DNA of 64,000 nucleotides from UBA4416 sp044238845 (GTDB lineage Bacteria > Bacteroidota > Bacteroidia > B-17B0 > Aurantibacillaceae): NCBI GenBank assembly GCA_044238845.1, contig JBIICN010000005.1, positions 1 to 64,000 of the forward strand. The letters are read 5' to 3'. Every line of letters begins with the position of its first letter. The first letter of the stretch is position 1. Positions 18,086 to 28,044 of this stretch are shown in pieces. The notes beneath the pieces were generated by a model. The model ran no database searches and was not told the origin of the DNA. It worked only from the letters and a program-made list of their open reading frames with translations. A program made the position numbers and the translations under genes.

Positions 18086-21001
18086 ATGCGAAAATTGGGT
18101 CTTATATACATACTTGTAATGCTATTCATAGCTACAACGTTGCATTCCCAAAACCCAGTATATTTTCAAACAACTATCGAGGATGGGTTACCTAGTAATG
18201 AGGTATATAGCATTATTCAAGATGAAAAAGGGTTTATTTGGATTGGCTGTGATGCTGGAATTTATAAATACAATAGTGTCAAATTTCAATCTTTTAAAAA
18301 TCAAGCACAAAAAACAAAGGCTTTAACCGGATTAACTCTATCAACATCAGGAAAAATTTATGCTTATAGCTTTAACGGGCAAATTTTTTATGTAGAAAAT
18401 GATTCGCTAAAACCTATAACAAATTGGGAAGGTAAAATTTCAAATATTGTTTGCGACAACAATTATAATTTATGGGTATGTGGAGAAAATGGAATTAGCG
18501 TGTATAATGAATTAACGCATCAATGGACTCATTATTTTGATTTTAATTTAGACCATAAAAAAGACGAGTATACTTTTACTCATAGTTGCAAATTAAAAAA
18601 AGAGAATGAAATCTCCTTTATTTCTCCTAATGGAATTACAACTATCAATAAACAACAACAAACATTAACACCATTTGAATTTCCAAAACCCAAACCATCG
18701 GGTGAATTTATTTTAGAAAGTAAAAATGAAAGTACTTGGATTATTAGTGTTACCGATGGATTATGCTACAAATTAATTAATAATAAAGTTCAACCATACG
18801 AATCATTGTTTTTAAAAAATGCATTAATCAATTCAAAAGTCACAAACGTAAAATTACTCCAAGATGGTAATTTGTGGATTTGCACTTATTCTGGAATCAT
18901 TTGCTACAACCCAAATTTAAACACAGGTAAAGTGTTTTATTCAAACATGGCTTTTTCGGATGTGATTTATGACGCTGAACAAAATTACTGGATGACAACC
19001 TTACATGATGGCATTTTAAGATTAGCCGATATTAATTCTAAAACATGGAATACAAGTTCTGGAAATTTAACTTCCAATAAAATTTTAAAAACCGAACAAC
19101 ATTTTCCTTATGTTTACTTTTCAACCTTAGGCGGACAAGTAGGGAGAATAAATATTACTAATGAAAACATTGAAACTTACTCATTAGCAGTAAAATCTAA
19201 TATTCAAAATATAACTTACTGCGAAGGCGACAAAAAATTATATTTTAATGCGCAAAACACATTATATTTCCTAGAAAGCAATACAATCAAAAAAATCGAC
19301 AACCAATTTCCTCCCATTAAAGATTTTTTAAAAACAAATAACGAATACATCGTTGCCACTTCACGAGGAGCATTTGTTTACAAAAACACTAGTGATAAAT
19401 ATCCAAGCGATACCTTAACAACAAATTGGGCGAGAGCAATAGCAATAAATTCGTCACAACATATGTTATGGCTTGCTACCAATGAAGGGTTAAAAAGTTA
19501 CACGAAGCAACAAAATAAATGGCAATCCACTCATCTAAATCTAATCAAAAAACAGGTCTTATCATTAACTTATGACGAACAAAATACATTGTACGCTGTA
19601 ACATTTGATGGTGAAATTTATAAAATTGATACAAATAATGTTATCACATTAATACAGCGTTTACCAGCAGATATTCAAGCAAATCAAATCAAAAAATATC
19701 AAAATCAATTATTAATCGCAACCAATTTGGGACTATGGAAATTAAATTTAAAAACCAACAATTGGGAAGTATTAAATAAATTGAAAGGATTGTGTTCAAA
19801 CGAAGTCCTTTCATTAAGTATCATCAATAATAACATTTGGGTTGCCACACCAAATGGATTACAAATGATTCCTGTTCATCTTCAAAAAGAAATAAAACAA
19901 TCTACTATTTATTTGAAAGAAATATCTATTGACGGAGAAAAAATAGATAAAAATAATTCTTTACAAATAAATTATAATCAAGCATTGAGAATTAAACTAG
20001 AAGCCAATGCATACAGCTCTAACCGAAATTTTAAATATGCTTACCGTTTTTTAAACGCAGATACAAGCTGGATACTATTACCTTCTAGCATTGAGCATAT
20101 TCAAATTCCATCCATTCCAAACGGTGATTTTAAAATAGAAATAAAAGTTATTGATTATTTATCTCGGGATTCAAATAATAAAATTATCATCAAAGGATAT
20201 GTTTGTCCCCCATTTTGGCAGCGATGGTGGTTTTATGTTTTAATGTCTTTATTAGGTTTAAGTATCGCTTTTGTATTTTTTAAATATCGAATTAAACTAT
20301 TGCAAACCAAGCAGATTGAAGAACTTAAACGTATTCAATTGGAAAACGATTTAAGATTTTCTCAAGAAACAGCCTTAAAAGCTCAAATGAATCCGCACTT
20401 TCTATTTAACGTATTGAATTCGATTAAAGGATATATTTATGAAAATGATAAAAAAAATGCGACATTTTATTTGTCAAGCTTTTCTGATTTGGTTCGTAAA
20501 ATATTAAATCATAGCTCTTCATCCGAAATCGAATTAGAAGAAGAAATAGATATTTTAAAATTATACATCGAACTCGAAGCTATGTTAATACAAGATGATT
20601 TTAAATACAACATTTCAACTGATGAAAACATTGATGTATCACATATTAAAATACCAGCCTTGTTAATTCAACCTTATGTAGAAAATGCTTTTAAACATGG
20701 ACTAAGGCATAAAAATGGAAAAAAAGAATTAAATATTCATTTTGGATTACCATCAAACAAAAAGTATTTAGTCATATCTATTAAAGATAATGGAATTGGA
20801 AGAGAGGCCTCTAATCAATTAAACGCACAACACAACTCAACTCATCAATCTTTTGCAACTGATGCCACTTCCAAAAGAATTGCTTTACTTAATTCACATA
20901 AGAAAGATGTTGTGAATGTGGAAATTATTGATCATCTTTCAGAAGATAATTTACCCCAAGGAACAACTGTTGTGCTAAACATATTCTTAAATGACAACTA
21001 A
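18086..21001 (+). CDS. Two-component-propeller sensor histidine kinase (LytS-type)
   Basis: A 971-residue membrane sensor. A signal peptide (about 1-22) is followed by a periplasmic region rich in two-component-regulator propeller repeats (GFIWIGCDAGIYKY, NLWVCGENGISVY, NLWICTYSGIICY, LWLATNEGLKSY) and a Y_Y_Y-type Ig domain near 640-700. One membrane helix spans about 711-735. The cytoplasmic part is a His_kinase/HATPase pair of the LytS family with the phosphoacceptor His771 in QMNPHFLFN and the N-box VENAFKHG. Its stop overlaps the LytTR regulator start by 11 bp, so the two are translationally coupled. The signal is unknown. There is no periplasmic hybrid receiver as in the SusR-type hybrids. 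Confidence 0.93.
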   Translation: MRKLGLIYILVMLFIATTLHSQNPVYFQTTIEDGLPSNEVYSIIQDEKGFIWIGCDAGIYKYNSVKFQSFKNQAQKTKALTGLTLSTSGKIYAYSFNGQIFYVENDSLKPITNWEGKISNIVCDNNYNLWVCGENGISVYNELTHQWTHYFDFNLDHKKDEYTFTHSCKLKKENEISFISPNGITTINKQQQTLTPFEFPKPKPSGEFILESKNESTWIISVTDGLCYKLINNKVQPYESLFLKNALINSKVTNVKLLQDGNLWICTYSGIICYNPNLNTGKVFYSNMAFSDVIYDAEQNYWMTTLHDGILRLADINSKTWNTSSGNLTSNKILKTEQHFPYVYFSTLGGQVGRINITNENIETYSLAVKSNIQNITYCEGDKKLYFNAQNTLYFLESNTIKKIDNQFPPIKDFLKTNNEYIVATSRGAFVYKNTSDKYPSDTLTTNWARAIAINSSQHMLWLATNEGLKSYTKQQNKWQSTHLNLIKKQVLSLTYDEQNTLYAVTFDGEIYKIDTNNVITLIQRLPADIQANQIKKYQNQLLIATNLGLWKLNLKTNNWEVLNKLKGLCSNEVLSLSIINNNIWVATPNGLQMIPVHLQKEIKQSTIYLKEISIDGEKIDKNNSLQINYNQALRIKLEANAYSSNRNFKYAYRFLNADTSWILLPSSIEHIQIPSIPNGDFKIEIKVIDYLSRDSNNKIIIKGYVCPPFWQRWWFYVLMSLLGLSIAFVFFKYRIKLLQTKQIEELKRIQLENDLRFSQETALKAQMNPHFLFNVLNSIKGYIYENDKKNATFYLSSFSDLVRKILNHSSSSEIELEEEIDILKLYIELEAMLIQDDFKYNISTDENIDVSHIKIPALLIQPYVENAFKHGLRHKNGKKELNIHFGLPSNKKYLVISIKDNGIGREASNQLNAQHNSTHQSFATDATSKRIALLNSHKKDVVNVEIIDHLSEDNLPQGTTVVLNIFLNDN

Positions 21002-21764
21002 CCAAATCATCAAAGCGATTATAGTTGACGATTCGCCTCAAGCCAGAAAACTGTTGCGTTTGATGTTACTTGAATTTGCTCCTGATATTAATATTGTAAC
21101 TGAGGCAGAAAATGGGAATCTTGGAATTGCAGCTATTAAATTACATCAACCTCACGTGGTGTTTTTAGATATTGATATGCCTGAAAAATCAGGAATTCAA
21201 TTAGCAGAAGAATTAGTAGAAGAAAACATCCAATGTCAAATTGTATTTACAACAGCCTTTAATCAATATGCCATTAATGCATTCAGATTATCTGCTATTG
21301 ATTACTTATTAAAGCCTATAAACGAGCAACAATTACTAGAAAGCGTTGAAAAAATTAGACAAAACGTTCAACTTAAAACAGCGCAAGAGCAACTAAAGGC
21401 TTTATCGCAAAATTTAAAGCCTAACGAAAAACAAGTTATTTGCATTCCTATTCAAAATGGTTATGATTACATCAACATACATGACATTGAGTATTTAGAA
21501 GCTGATGGTTCGTATGTACATTTATTTTTAATAGATAAAAAACAAAAAACAGTTTCAAAAAACTTAAAGTACTTTGAACAAGCCTTAGAGTCATTTTCAA
21601 ATTTTGTTCGAGTTCATCGTTCGTTTATCATCAATTTAGATTTAATGGCATCATTTAGTAAATCAGGACGAGGGACCATAATTATGCAAAATGGCAAAGA
21701 AGTTGATTTAGCTCGCGACAGAAGAAGTTCATTTCTTGAGATTTTGGAGAAAATTGGAAAATAA
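20991..21764 (+). CDS. LytTR-family response regulator
   Basis: A 257-residue regulator: receiver domain 8-125 with acidic pocket D13/D14 and phosphoacceptor Asp60 in FLDIDMP, and Lys in DYLLKPINEQ; then a LytTR DNA-binding domain at about 155-252 (IEYLEADGSYVHLFL ... FVRVHRSFIINLD). It is coupled to the upstream kinase. Five bases after its stop there is a 21-bp-spaced direct repeat that precedes the T9SS gene at 21853, which makes that gene a likely target. Confidence 0.94.
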   Translation: MTTNQIIKAIIVDDSPQARKLLRLMLLEFAPDINIVTEAENGNLGIAAIKLHQPHVVFLDIDMPEKSGIQLAEELVEENIQCQIVFTTAFNQYAINAFRLSAIDYLLKPINEQQLLESVEKIRQNVQLKTAQEQLKALSQNLKPNEKQVICIPIQNGYDYINIHDIEYLEADGSYVHLFLIDKKQKTVSKNLKYFEQALESFSNFVRVHRSFIINLDLMASFSKSGRGTIIMQNGKEVDLARDRRSSFLEILEKIGK

Positions 21765-21768
21765 ATAA

Positions 21769-21800
21769 CCATTCACAAAGTCATCTGTTCCATTTACAAA
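21769..21800 (+). promoter_or_regulatory. Predicted LytTR operator upstream of the LamG/T9SS gene
   Basis: Direct repeat CCATTCACAAA at 21769 and CCATTTACAAA at 21790, start-to-start 21 bp. It ends 52 bp before the ATG at 21853 and about 30 bp before a -7-like CATTTTTG (21830-21837). In gene orientation it resembles the CATTTCACAAG repeats of the 50-57 kb sites. Confidence 0.65.
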
Positions 21801-21852
21801 ACGTAACATTTTTACCTATAATTTATTTTCATTTTTGTTTAAAAAAACAACT

Positions 21853-23493
21853 ATGAGAAAACATTTACTAGCAGCAATCACATTCTTTTACGGATCTTTA
21901 TCCCTTTCGGCACAAGCTCCAACTAACGGCTTATTGGCAAAATGGTCATTTGATTCTCGAATTACAAGCGAGTTTACTAAAGACGAAAAAGGCTCTCACC
22001 CATTAACCAATAACGGGGCAGTAACAGGTACACCACGAACAACTTTAGATACAGCTACAGCTGCATTTGGAAATACATCCATGACTGCAAATAATGCCGC
22101 ATTTCGAGCTACGTCCTTTTCAATTGCTACCTGGTTCAAAATTACTGGTTCCACGCCATATCATACTTTAGCAAGTGTACGTATTCAAAATACAGGAGCC
22201 CCCTTTAATTCATATAATCTAAATATTGGAACTTCTACGTCTAGCAAATTAACTTTTTTCCTGTCTACAACTCAAACTAACGATGCGCAAGTGCAAAATC
22301 CTGTATCTACTTCGGGTAATGTTTGGACACATGCTGCTGTAACCTGCGACTATATATCTTCTGAAGATAGTACTGCCGTTAAAATGTATGTAAATAGTGC
22401 ATTGGTTGCACAAAAAAAAGTAAAGAGTTCTATTACCTATAATCCCGCAAATAATCCGTTGGTTTTAGGAAGTGTAACGGGTGCGCCAAATGGAAATAGT
22501 TTATTTGGAAATTTAGATAACTTCATGTTTTATAATCGTCCATTAACATCTTTAGAGGTAAGCAATATCTATAGTGGAACCGCAATCCCTGCAACAGGCT
22601 TAATTTCTTATTGGAAATTTAATCAAGTTAGAATTGAACATGATAGTCAAAATGCTTTCCCATTAACAAATAACGGAGGAGCTCCTGCAATAGGTATCAC
22701 AAATTTAGACAGTACTGCTGCAAACTTTGGTGTAAGTAGTATGAGTGTCAATGATGCGGCATTTAGAGCACAGTCATTCTCTTTTGCCACATGGTTTAAA
22801 ATAACAGGCTCGACGCCATTTCATACATTAGCTAATGTTCGATTAAACGCTTCATCTGCTCCTTTTAATTCTTACAATTTAAATATTGGAAATTCTACAG
22901 GTAGCAGATTAACTTTTTTCTTTTCTACAACTCTTGCTAACGATATTCAAATGCAAAGTGCTTCTACAACATCCAATAATGCTTGGACACATGCAGTCAT
23001 TACTTGCGGTTATAATTCTACTGAAGATAGCACATCTGTAAAAATGTATGTCAATAACACCGTGGTAGCTCAAACAAAAGTAAAAAGTTATATCATATAC
23101 AATGGCACCACACCACCTTTAGTTTTGGGTAGTGTTGCTGGAGCGCCAAATGGAAATAGCTTGCAGGGAAGTTTAGATGAATTTTTATATTATAATCGAG
23201 TGTTAACACCTTCAGAAGTTGCCACTATTTATAACGGAACATCTACTACTATTCATTCTTCAATCAACAACCAACATTCAGAAATTACACTTTACCCTAA
23301 CCCTACATCATCTATCTTAAACATTGAAGTAAAAGACCAAACCCAAATTTCAATAGTAAATATTTTAGGGGAAGTAGTTAAAACTGAAACTATCAACGGC
23401 GCAAGTAAAGTAGATGTTAGTGCTTTAACTACTGGTGTTTATTTTATTCAAGATTCAAAATCTGGAAAAGCAATTAAGTTTATTAAAGAATAA
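21853..23493 (+). CDS. T9SS-secreted protein with two LamG-like domains
   Basis: I start at the ATG at 21853 (MRKHLLAAITFFYGSLSLSAQ), giving a signal peptide; the frame could extend to a TTG at 21835 but this is unlikely. Two tandem concanavalin/LamG-like jelly-roll domains of about 205 residues are clearly internal duplicates, each with AAFRA.SFS.ATWFKITGSTP.HTLA, SYNLNIG and APNGNSL.G.LD..... A type A sorting domain ends the 546-residue protein (TLYPNPTSSILNIEV ... TGVYFIQD). LamG folds often bind carbohydrates, so cell-surface sugar recognition is possible. A predicted LytTR operator lies upstream. Confidence 0.92.
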   Translation: MRKHLLAAITFFYGSLSLSAQAPTNGLLAKWSFDSRITSEFTKDEKGSHPLTNNGAVTGTPRTTLDTATAAFGNTSMTANNAAFRATSFSIATWFKITGSTPYHTLASVRIQNTGAPFNSYNLNIGTSTSSKLTFFLSTTQTNDAQVQNPVSTSGNVWTHAAVTCDYISSEDSTAVKMYVNSALVAQKKVKSSITYNPANNPLVLGSVTGAPNGNSLFGNLDNFMFYNRPLTSLEVSNIYSGTAIPATGLISYWKFNQVRIEHDSQNAFPLTNNGGAPAIGITNLDSTAANFGVSSMSVNDAAFRAQSFSFATWFKITGSTPFHTLANVRLNASSAPFNSYNLNIGNSTGSRLTFFFSTTLANDIQMQSASTTSNNAWTHAVITCGYNSTEDSTSVKMYVNNTVVAQTKVKSYIIYNGTTPPLVLGSVAGAPNGNSLQGSLDEFLYYNRVLTPSEVATIYNGTSTTIHSSINNQHSEITLYPNPTSSILNIEVKDQTQISIVNILGEVVKTETINGASKVDVSALTTGVYFIQDSKSGKAIKFIKE

Positions 23494-23508
23494 TTTTAGT
23501 ACATCATA

Positions 23509-23545
23509 AAAAATGCCTGCCATATATTGTATGGTAGGCATTTTT
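23509..23545 (+). terminator. Intrinsic terminator after LamG/T9SS gene
   Basis: Hairpin AAAATGCCTGCCATA / TATGGTAGGCATTTTT with a short loop and flanking A/T runs; it could work in both directions and lies 16 bp after the stop. Confidence 0.8.
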
Positions 23546-23577
23546 ATACTTATGCTAATTATTATATACTTCAATGA

Positions 23578-23609
23578 ACCCTGCCAGAGTTTCAAACTCT
23601 GGTAGGGTT
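23578..23609. repeat. Intergenic palindrome (REP-like)
   Basis: Near-perfect inverted repeat with arms ACCCTGCCAGAGTTT and AAACTCTGGTAGGGT separated by 2 nt. It lies between the LamG gene terminator and the 3' end of res. Similar palindromes are common between genes in Bacteroidota; function unknown. Confidence 0.75.
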
Positions 23610-23646
23610 CTAAACTATTTATACGTTTTTATAATTGTAAATGGTT

Positions 23647-26250
23647 TTACATCTCTTTAATCAACTTCAAAAAATCATCTAATTTGTGAGCATCTGTTAC
23701 CGACTGCTTATCAAATACCATAAAATATTTAAAGTTGTTTCCTGATTTGTGTTCCCACGCTTTACCTAGTCGTATTTTTGCTTCGCTGTCAGAATTATCT
23801 CTGTCATCGCCCTTACTTTCCAAAACAATAGTTTTATTGTTTTTTGTATGAATAATAAAATCAGGATAATGATTTTGGAAAGCATTTATTTTAAATTGTT
23901 TCTTAGAAATATTTCTTGTCCAAAAAGCAATATTAGGTAAATTGGCAATTTCGTTAATCACTCTTTCTTCAAAGCCATTCATTTCTGCTTCTTTTTCGTA
24001 AAGTGATTTGGTAATGTCTTTACTTGTGTTACCCGGTGCAATTTCTCTTTGGAAATTATAAGTCGGTTTCATGAAAATTTTATCAGTATCTAAAAAATTA
24101 CGAAATTGCTGTTCCGCGTATATTGCTGATAAACTTTGAATCTTGTCTTTGATTTTTTTAGTATAACTATAATGGTGATTTAAATAGTCATGATATTGTT
24201 CATCACTAAAATCCTCTACTAATTTAAGAACGTACTTTTTTATTTCGTGTTCGGTAATAGGATACATATTACCAATCACATCCATTATTTGCGCCGTGAG
24301 ATTTTTAGCGCGACTTTCTTTTCTTGACGGATCTAAAATGTATTCCATCAATTTATCTCTCACACCACCATCTAATTTTACAAAACTTGGCGTGTAATCA
24401 CTTTTGGTTTCATCTAAATCTACTTTGTATAATTCAGAAGTCACGCTATCAAAAGCAATGTTCGAATCACATTTACTCAACTGAAAGCCTTCCAATAAAT
24501 CTTCTTCATTTAGTAGATGTTCATCGTCACTAAAAATTTCACCAGATGGTTTTTTAATAAAAAACTGTGGCAATTGTATGTGCGAAGCCTGTTCCACAAA
24601 CACCTCTTTCATTTTGTATGTTTTCACAAGCGATTGTAATTCGGATGGTAAAGAAATACTTTGTGTCGATTCAATTTGAAGAATCGTTTCTTCATATTCC
24701 TGTTCTTGTTTTAAAGCGGTTTGTTCAATATTCGAAACAATCACTTCCTCTTTCATTTCTGAATGTATGTCTGAAATACGAGTCACATCGATATCATCAA
24801 CATCACTTGATTTTGTTTCATCAAACACTAATTGTGGTGTTTGTGTCAGTTCATTTAGCACGTTTTCGGTTACTTCGAGAGCCTCAGTAACCACCTCAGC
24901 TACTTTAAAATCTCTACTGCTAAAGCCTGCTTTGTTTAAACCTTTCACAATATTGTCGAGTGTGTCTAAAAATTTGGAAGAAGCCGTTAGCACATAACAT
25001 AAATTCAATAAAGCAGAATGATGTTTCGTTACATAAGGCTGACGCAATACACGTCCTAAAATTTGCTCCACATCAACGGCTGATGATTTATCAGCTAAGG
25101 ATGCTAATATATAAGCAAAGGGACAATCCCAGCCTTCTTTTAAAGCATTCACCGTAATGATATATCTTACAGGACAATCTTTAGCCGTTAAATCAACGTC
25201 TTTAATTTCGTTGATATTAGCTGTTTTGATTTTGATGTGTTCGGCTGGAATTTTTAATTCAATGAGTTTTTCTTTAAGTTTTTCAAAGGTGGTATTGTCC
25301 GACGCGTTTTTTGGTTGTGCTTGAAACAAGACTATTGGTCGGATATAACGGCCACCTTTTTTTTCTTCTTCTTTTGCTTGGGCTTCTAATTTGCGTTGCA
25401 ATTGTAAAGCCGAGTTAATCACTTCTGTTTTATCCTGATGATTGTAAACAATCACCGGAAGCTTTACCATGTTTTCTTTTTTCAAAGCCATGGCATCCAC
25501 AAAACTAATGATGTTACTATTTTTACGAGGCGTTGCCGTTAAATCTAAAATAAAACATGGATTTAAATTGGTGAGCATTTCCACACTTAAATCACTTTCG
25601 GCATTATGGCTTTCATCCACAATCAATACAGGATTTAATGCTTGTATCACACGCATTAACGAAATATCTTCGTCGTTACCCAACATAGCGCCAAAAGATT
25701 GTAGGTTGCCATTCTCTTGATATACTTTTCTATCTTCTTTATTTTTTGCTCTTAAACTATCAAAGCTTAACACAAAAATACTCAACTGCTCTTGCACACT
25801 AGTAGCATTAAAACTACTGCCTTGTAATAAGGCTTGTTTATCATACACTTCTACCTTATTACCGAAATGCGAATTTATTTTTTCGCGATAAGGATGATTC
25901 ACATTTTTTAAATTCTTTATCGTTTGTTCTAAAATAGTGATAGAGGGCACTAACCATACCACCGCTTTTTTACGATCGTAATGAAAGGCATCGAAAATAG
26001 TTTTGATAGCATTGCAAGCAATAAATGTTTTACCGCCAGCCGTTGGTACTTTTACACACACATGTGGTACTTGCGGAATATTATTTTTATAAGGCTCAAT
26101 GGCTTTGCCCGGAAATGGCTGCAATGGTGTTTTTGGATGCATCGTCCAAAAATCAGTAAAAGCATCGGCTACATTTTTAGTTTCCTGAATGGTTTCTAAA
26201 AATAAACTTAAATCATTGATGACTTCCTGTTGATAGGGCTTAAGCTCCAT
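23647..26250 (-). CDS. res: Type III restriction enzyme, Res subunit
   Basis: An 867-residue ATP-dependent helicase-nuclease. An SF2 helicase core has Walker A PTAGGKT (69-75), DESH box (212-215), TATPRK, and motif VI in QILGRVLRQP. The C-terminal endonuclease domain has the PD-(D/E)xK pattern YPDF (from 795) ... ESKG (about 811-814). It cuts DNA at unmethylated head-to-head sites when complexed with Mod. It begins 3 bp after mod, so the two are one operon. No frameshift is visible, so the system looks intact. Confidence 0.94.
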   Translation of the reverse strand: MELKPYQQEVINDLSLFLETIQETKNVADAFTDFWTMHPKTPLQPFPGKAIEPYKNNIPQVPHVCVKVPTAGGKTFIACNAIKTIFDAFHYDRKKAVVWLVPSITILEQTIKNLKNVNHPYREKINSHFGNKVEVYDKQALLQGSSFNATSVQEQLSIFVLSFDSLRAKNKEDRKVYQENGNLQSFGAMLGNDEDISLMRVIQALNPVLIVDESHNAESDLSVEMLTNLNPCFILDLTATPRKNSNIISFVDAMALKKENMVKLPVIVYNHQDKTEVINSALQLQRKLEAQAKEEEKKGGRYIRPIVLFQAQPKNASDNTTFEKLKEKLIELKIPAEHIKIKTANINEIKDVDLTAKDCPVRYIITVNALKEGWDCPFAYILASLADKSSAVDVEQILGRVLRQPYVTKHHSALLNLCYVLTASSKFLDTLDNIVKGLNKAGFSSRDFKVAEVVTEALEVTENVLNELTQTPQLVFDETKSSDVDDIDVTRISDIHSEMKEEVIVSNIEQTALKQEQEYEETILQIESTQSISLPSELQSLVKTYKMKEVFVEQASHIQLPQFFIKKPSGEIFSDDEHLLNEEDLLEGFQLSKCDSNIAFDSVTSELYKVDLDETKSDYTPSFVKLDGGVRDKLMEYILDPSRKESRAKNLTAQIMDVIGNMYPITEHEIKKYVLKLVEDFSDEQYHDYLNHHYSYTKKIKDKIQSLSAIYAEQQFRNFLDTDKIFMKPTYNFQREIAPGNTSKDITKSLYEKEAEMNGFEERVINEIANLPNIAFWTRNISKKQFKINAFQNHYPDFIIHTKNNKTIVLESKGDDRDNSDSEAKIRLGKAWEHKSGNNFKYFMVFDKQSVTDAHKLDDFLKLIKEM

Positions 26251-26253
26251 GGT

Positions 26254-27930
26254 TTAAAATTTGGTAATATCGCGTGGAATTTTTTTGAAAACAATATGGT
26301 GCTTGGTCATAAATTCTTTTGTCAACAAACAGTTATCTGCATAAATCACATACTGTTCGGCTTTGGTTTTAATGGTACTTAAAAAGTCATGGTTTAATGT
26401 GGTGACCATATCTTGCTCGTAATAAAAATAGTAAGCGGTGTTGTGGTGTTTGTTGAGGAGGTATTCGTTGTCTTTTACGTTCTGTGTTTTTAGAACATCC
26501 TCCTCCGTCCTGCGGACACCTCCTCCAGAGGAGGATAGAGTACACTTCGTTTCGGTGTAATAAATATATTGTCGAAGTTTTTCAACGCCTACTAATTCAT
26601 TAATCTCATTATCCTCATTAAATAAAGCAGGACCTAACTCGTAATAATCAAAACTACCACCTGTACCTTCTGCTTGTGGTGAGCCTGTCGAACCATAACC
26701 ATTAATCACTCTCTTCACTCGCTCTGCTGTAATCGTCTCTGCATACTCTTCCATCTCAATGCAAATAAATTTTCGATTGCCTCCATCTTGTTTATTTAAA
26801 TTTAATACGGCATGTGCTGTTGTTCCGCTTCCAGCAAAGGAATCGAGGATTATTCCAGAATCTTTGGTGGCTATTGAAATAATTTTCTCAATAAACTTAC
26901 TTGGTTTAGGAGTTTGGAAAACAGATTTACTAGAGTCTGCATCAAAAATTTTCATTAAATCATACTTTGCTTGCCTATTATGTCCAGTTTCATCTAATTC
27001 AATCCACAAATTTGACGGAGGTAGTCCTTTTTGTTCATACAAATATGTTCTTCTTTTAATATTTGTCATTTGTTCATTAAAACTAATCTCTCCGCTTTCA
27101 ATTTTTTCATATAAAGTCTCTTTACTCCATCTCCAACCATTTTTAGGAGGTAAAATAATATTTCCATTTGGCGCAGCTATTTCATAGCGTAGGTTCTGCC
27201 TAGGATTAGGAGATGAAATTGGATTTCCATCAAAATATGGTCCACGCAAATCGTTATCTGGATTTTTATAATGAGCTTGTTGACTCTCTTTTCTGTCGAC
27301 TTTATTTGACAACCAATCTAGTTTTTTAGAGTAAACTAATGTGTGATTATAATCCGTAGAAAATTGTTTTGCGTCATTATTACTATTATCACTTGAACGC
27401 CAAATAATATCAGCAACAAAATTCCCTCCACCAAAAATCTCATCACATAACAATTTTAAATTCGCTTGTTCATTATCATCAATCGAAATAAAAATGGCGC
27501 CATCCTCTGCTAATAATTTATGCAACAACTTTAAACGAGGATACATCATACACAACCATTTATCGTGTCGTGTTAGGTCTTCGGCTTCTTTACCAACTAC
27601 TTGCCCTAACCATTTTTTAATTTTTGGGTCGTTTACATTATCATTATACACCCAACCTTCGTTGCCGGTGTTGTAAGGCGGGTCAATATAAATGCATTTT
27701 ATTTTTCCTTCATATTCGGGTAATAAAGATTTTAAGGCTTCGAGGTTATCACCGTGAATGATTTTGTTGCCTGTGGTTTCGACAGGCTCAACCACCGTCG
27801 CACTATCGGAGACTGAGCTTGTCGAAGTCCCGATGTGATTAAATGTATACCTATGCTCCAATACACGGTAGGGCACATCTAGGTGATGGTTAATCACCTT
27901 TTCTTTTCCTATCCAATGTAATGTGGGCAT
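26254..27930 (-). CDS. mod: Type III DNA methyltransferase, Mod subunit (adenine-specific)
   Basis: A 559-residue beta-class amino-methyltransferase: catalytic motif DPPYNTG (83-89) precedes the AdoMet-binding motif DSFAGSGT near 360. The start is the ATG at 27930 (MPTLHWIGKEKV), a typical Mod N-terminus; an ATG at 27981 would add 17 residues. Mod both methylates and supplies site recognition for Res. Two segments look foreign: residues about 35-54 (SSVSDSATVVEPVETTG) come from a palindromic repeat at 27777-27827, and the C-terminal SSSGGGVRRTEED comes from another repeat at 26498-26535. Both are in frame. The central target-recognition region (about 130-330) would set specificity, which cannot be predicted here. 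Confidence 0.93.
   Translation of the reverse strand: MPTLHWIGKEKVINHHLDVPYRVLEHRYTFNHIGTSTSSVSDSATVVEPVETTGNKIIHGDNLEALKSLLPEYEGKIKCIYIDPPYNTGNEGWVYNDNVNDPKIKKWLGQVVGKEAEDLTRHDKWLCMMYPRLKLLHKLLAEDGAIFISIDDNEQANLKLLCDEIFGGGNFVADIIWRSSDNSNNDAKQFSTDYNHTLVYSKKLDWLSNKVDRKESQQAHYKNPDNDLRGPYFDGNPISSPNPRQNLRYEIAAPNGNIILPPKNGWRWSKETLYEKIESGEISFNEQMTNIKRRTYLYEQKGLPPSNLWIELDETGHNRQAKYDLMKIFDADSSKSVFQTPKPSKFIEKIISIATKDSGIILDSFAGSGTTAHAVLNLNKQDGGNRKFICIEMEEYAETITAERVKRVINGYGSTGSPQAEGTGGSFDYYELGPALFNEDNEINELVGVEKLRQYIYYTETKCTLSSSGGGVRRTEEDVLKTQNVKDNEYLLNKHHNTAYYFYYEQDMVTTLNHDFLSTIKTKAEQYVIYADNCLLTKEFMTKHHIVFKKIPRDITKF
26498..26535. repeat. Palindromic repeat inside mod (TCCTCC/GGAGGA family)
   Basis: TCCTCC-rich arm, CGTCCTGCGGAC centre and AGAGGAGGA end form nested inverted repeats that translate in frame to SSGGGVRRTEE in Mod. 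This type of GGAGGA palindrome is normally intergenic in Bacteroidota (from general knowledge). Confidence 0.6.
27777..27827. repeat. Palindromic repeat inside mod (TTCGACAGGCTCA family)
   Basis: Arms TTTCGACAGGCTCA (27777-27790) and TGAGCTTGTCGAAG (27814-27827) in inverted orientation. The element is translated in frame in the N-terminal part of Mod. Related sequences occur at 28381, 50978, 51264 and 56106. Confidence 0.75.
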
Positions 27931-28044
27931 ACTTTTTTGTGCATCTAAATGTACAAAAATGTATATTATTTGTATACACATTGTATAACTTTAATAAACA
28001 CTTAAAAATCAGCCATATAGCAATAAAACAGCAAATTTGCTTCA

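Noticed and set aside
21835..21852. Upstream TTG start for the LamG/T9SS gene
   Set aside because: The ATG at 21853 gives a standard signal peptide and the TTG overlaps the predicted -7 element.
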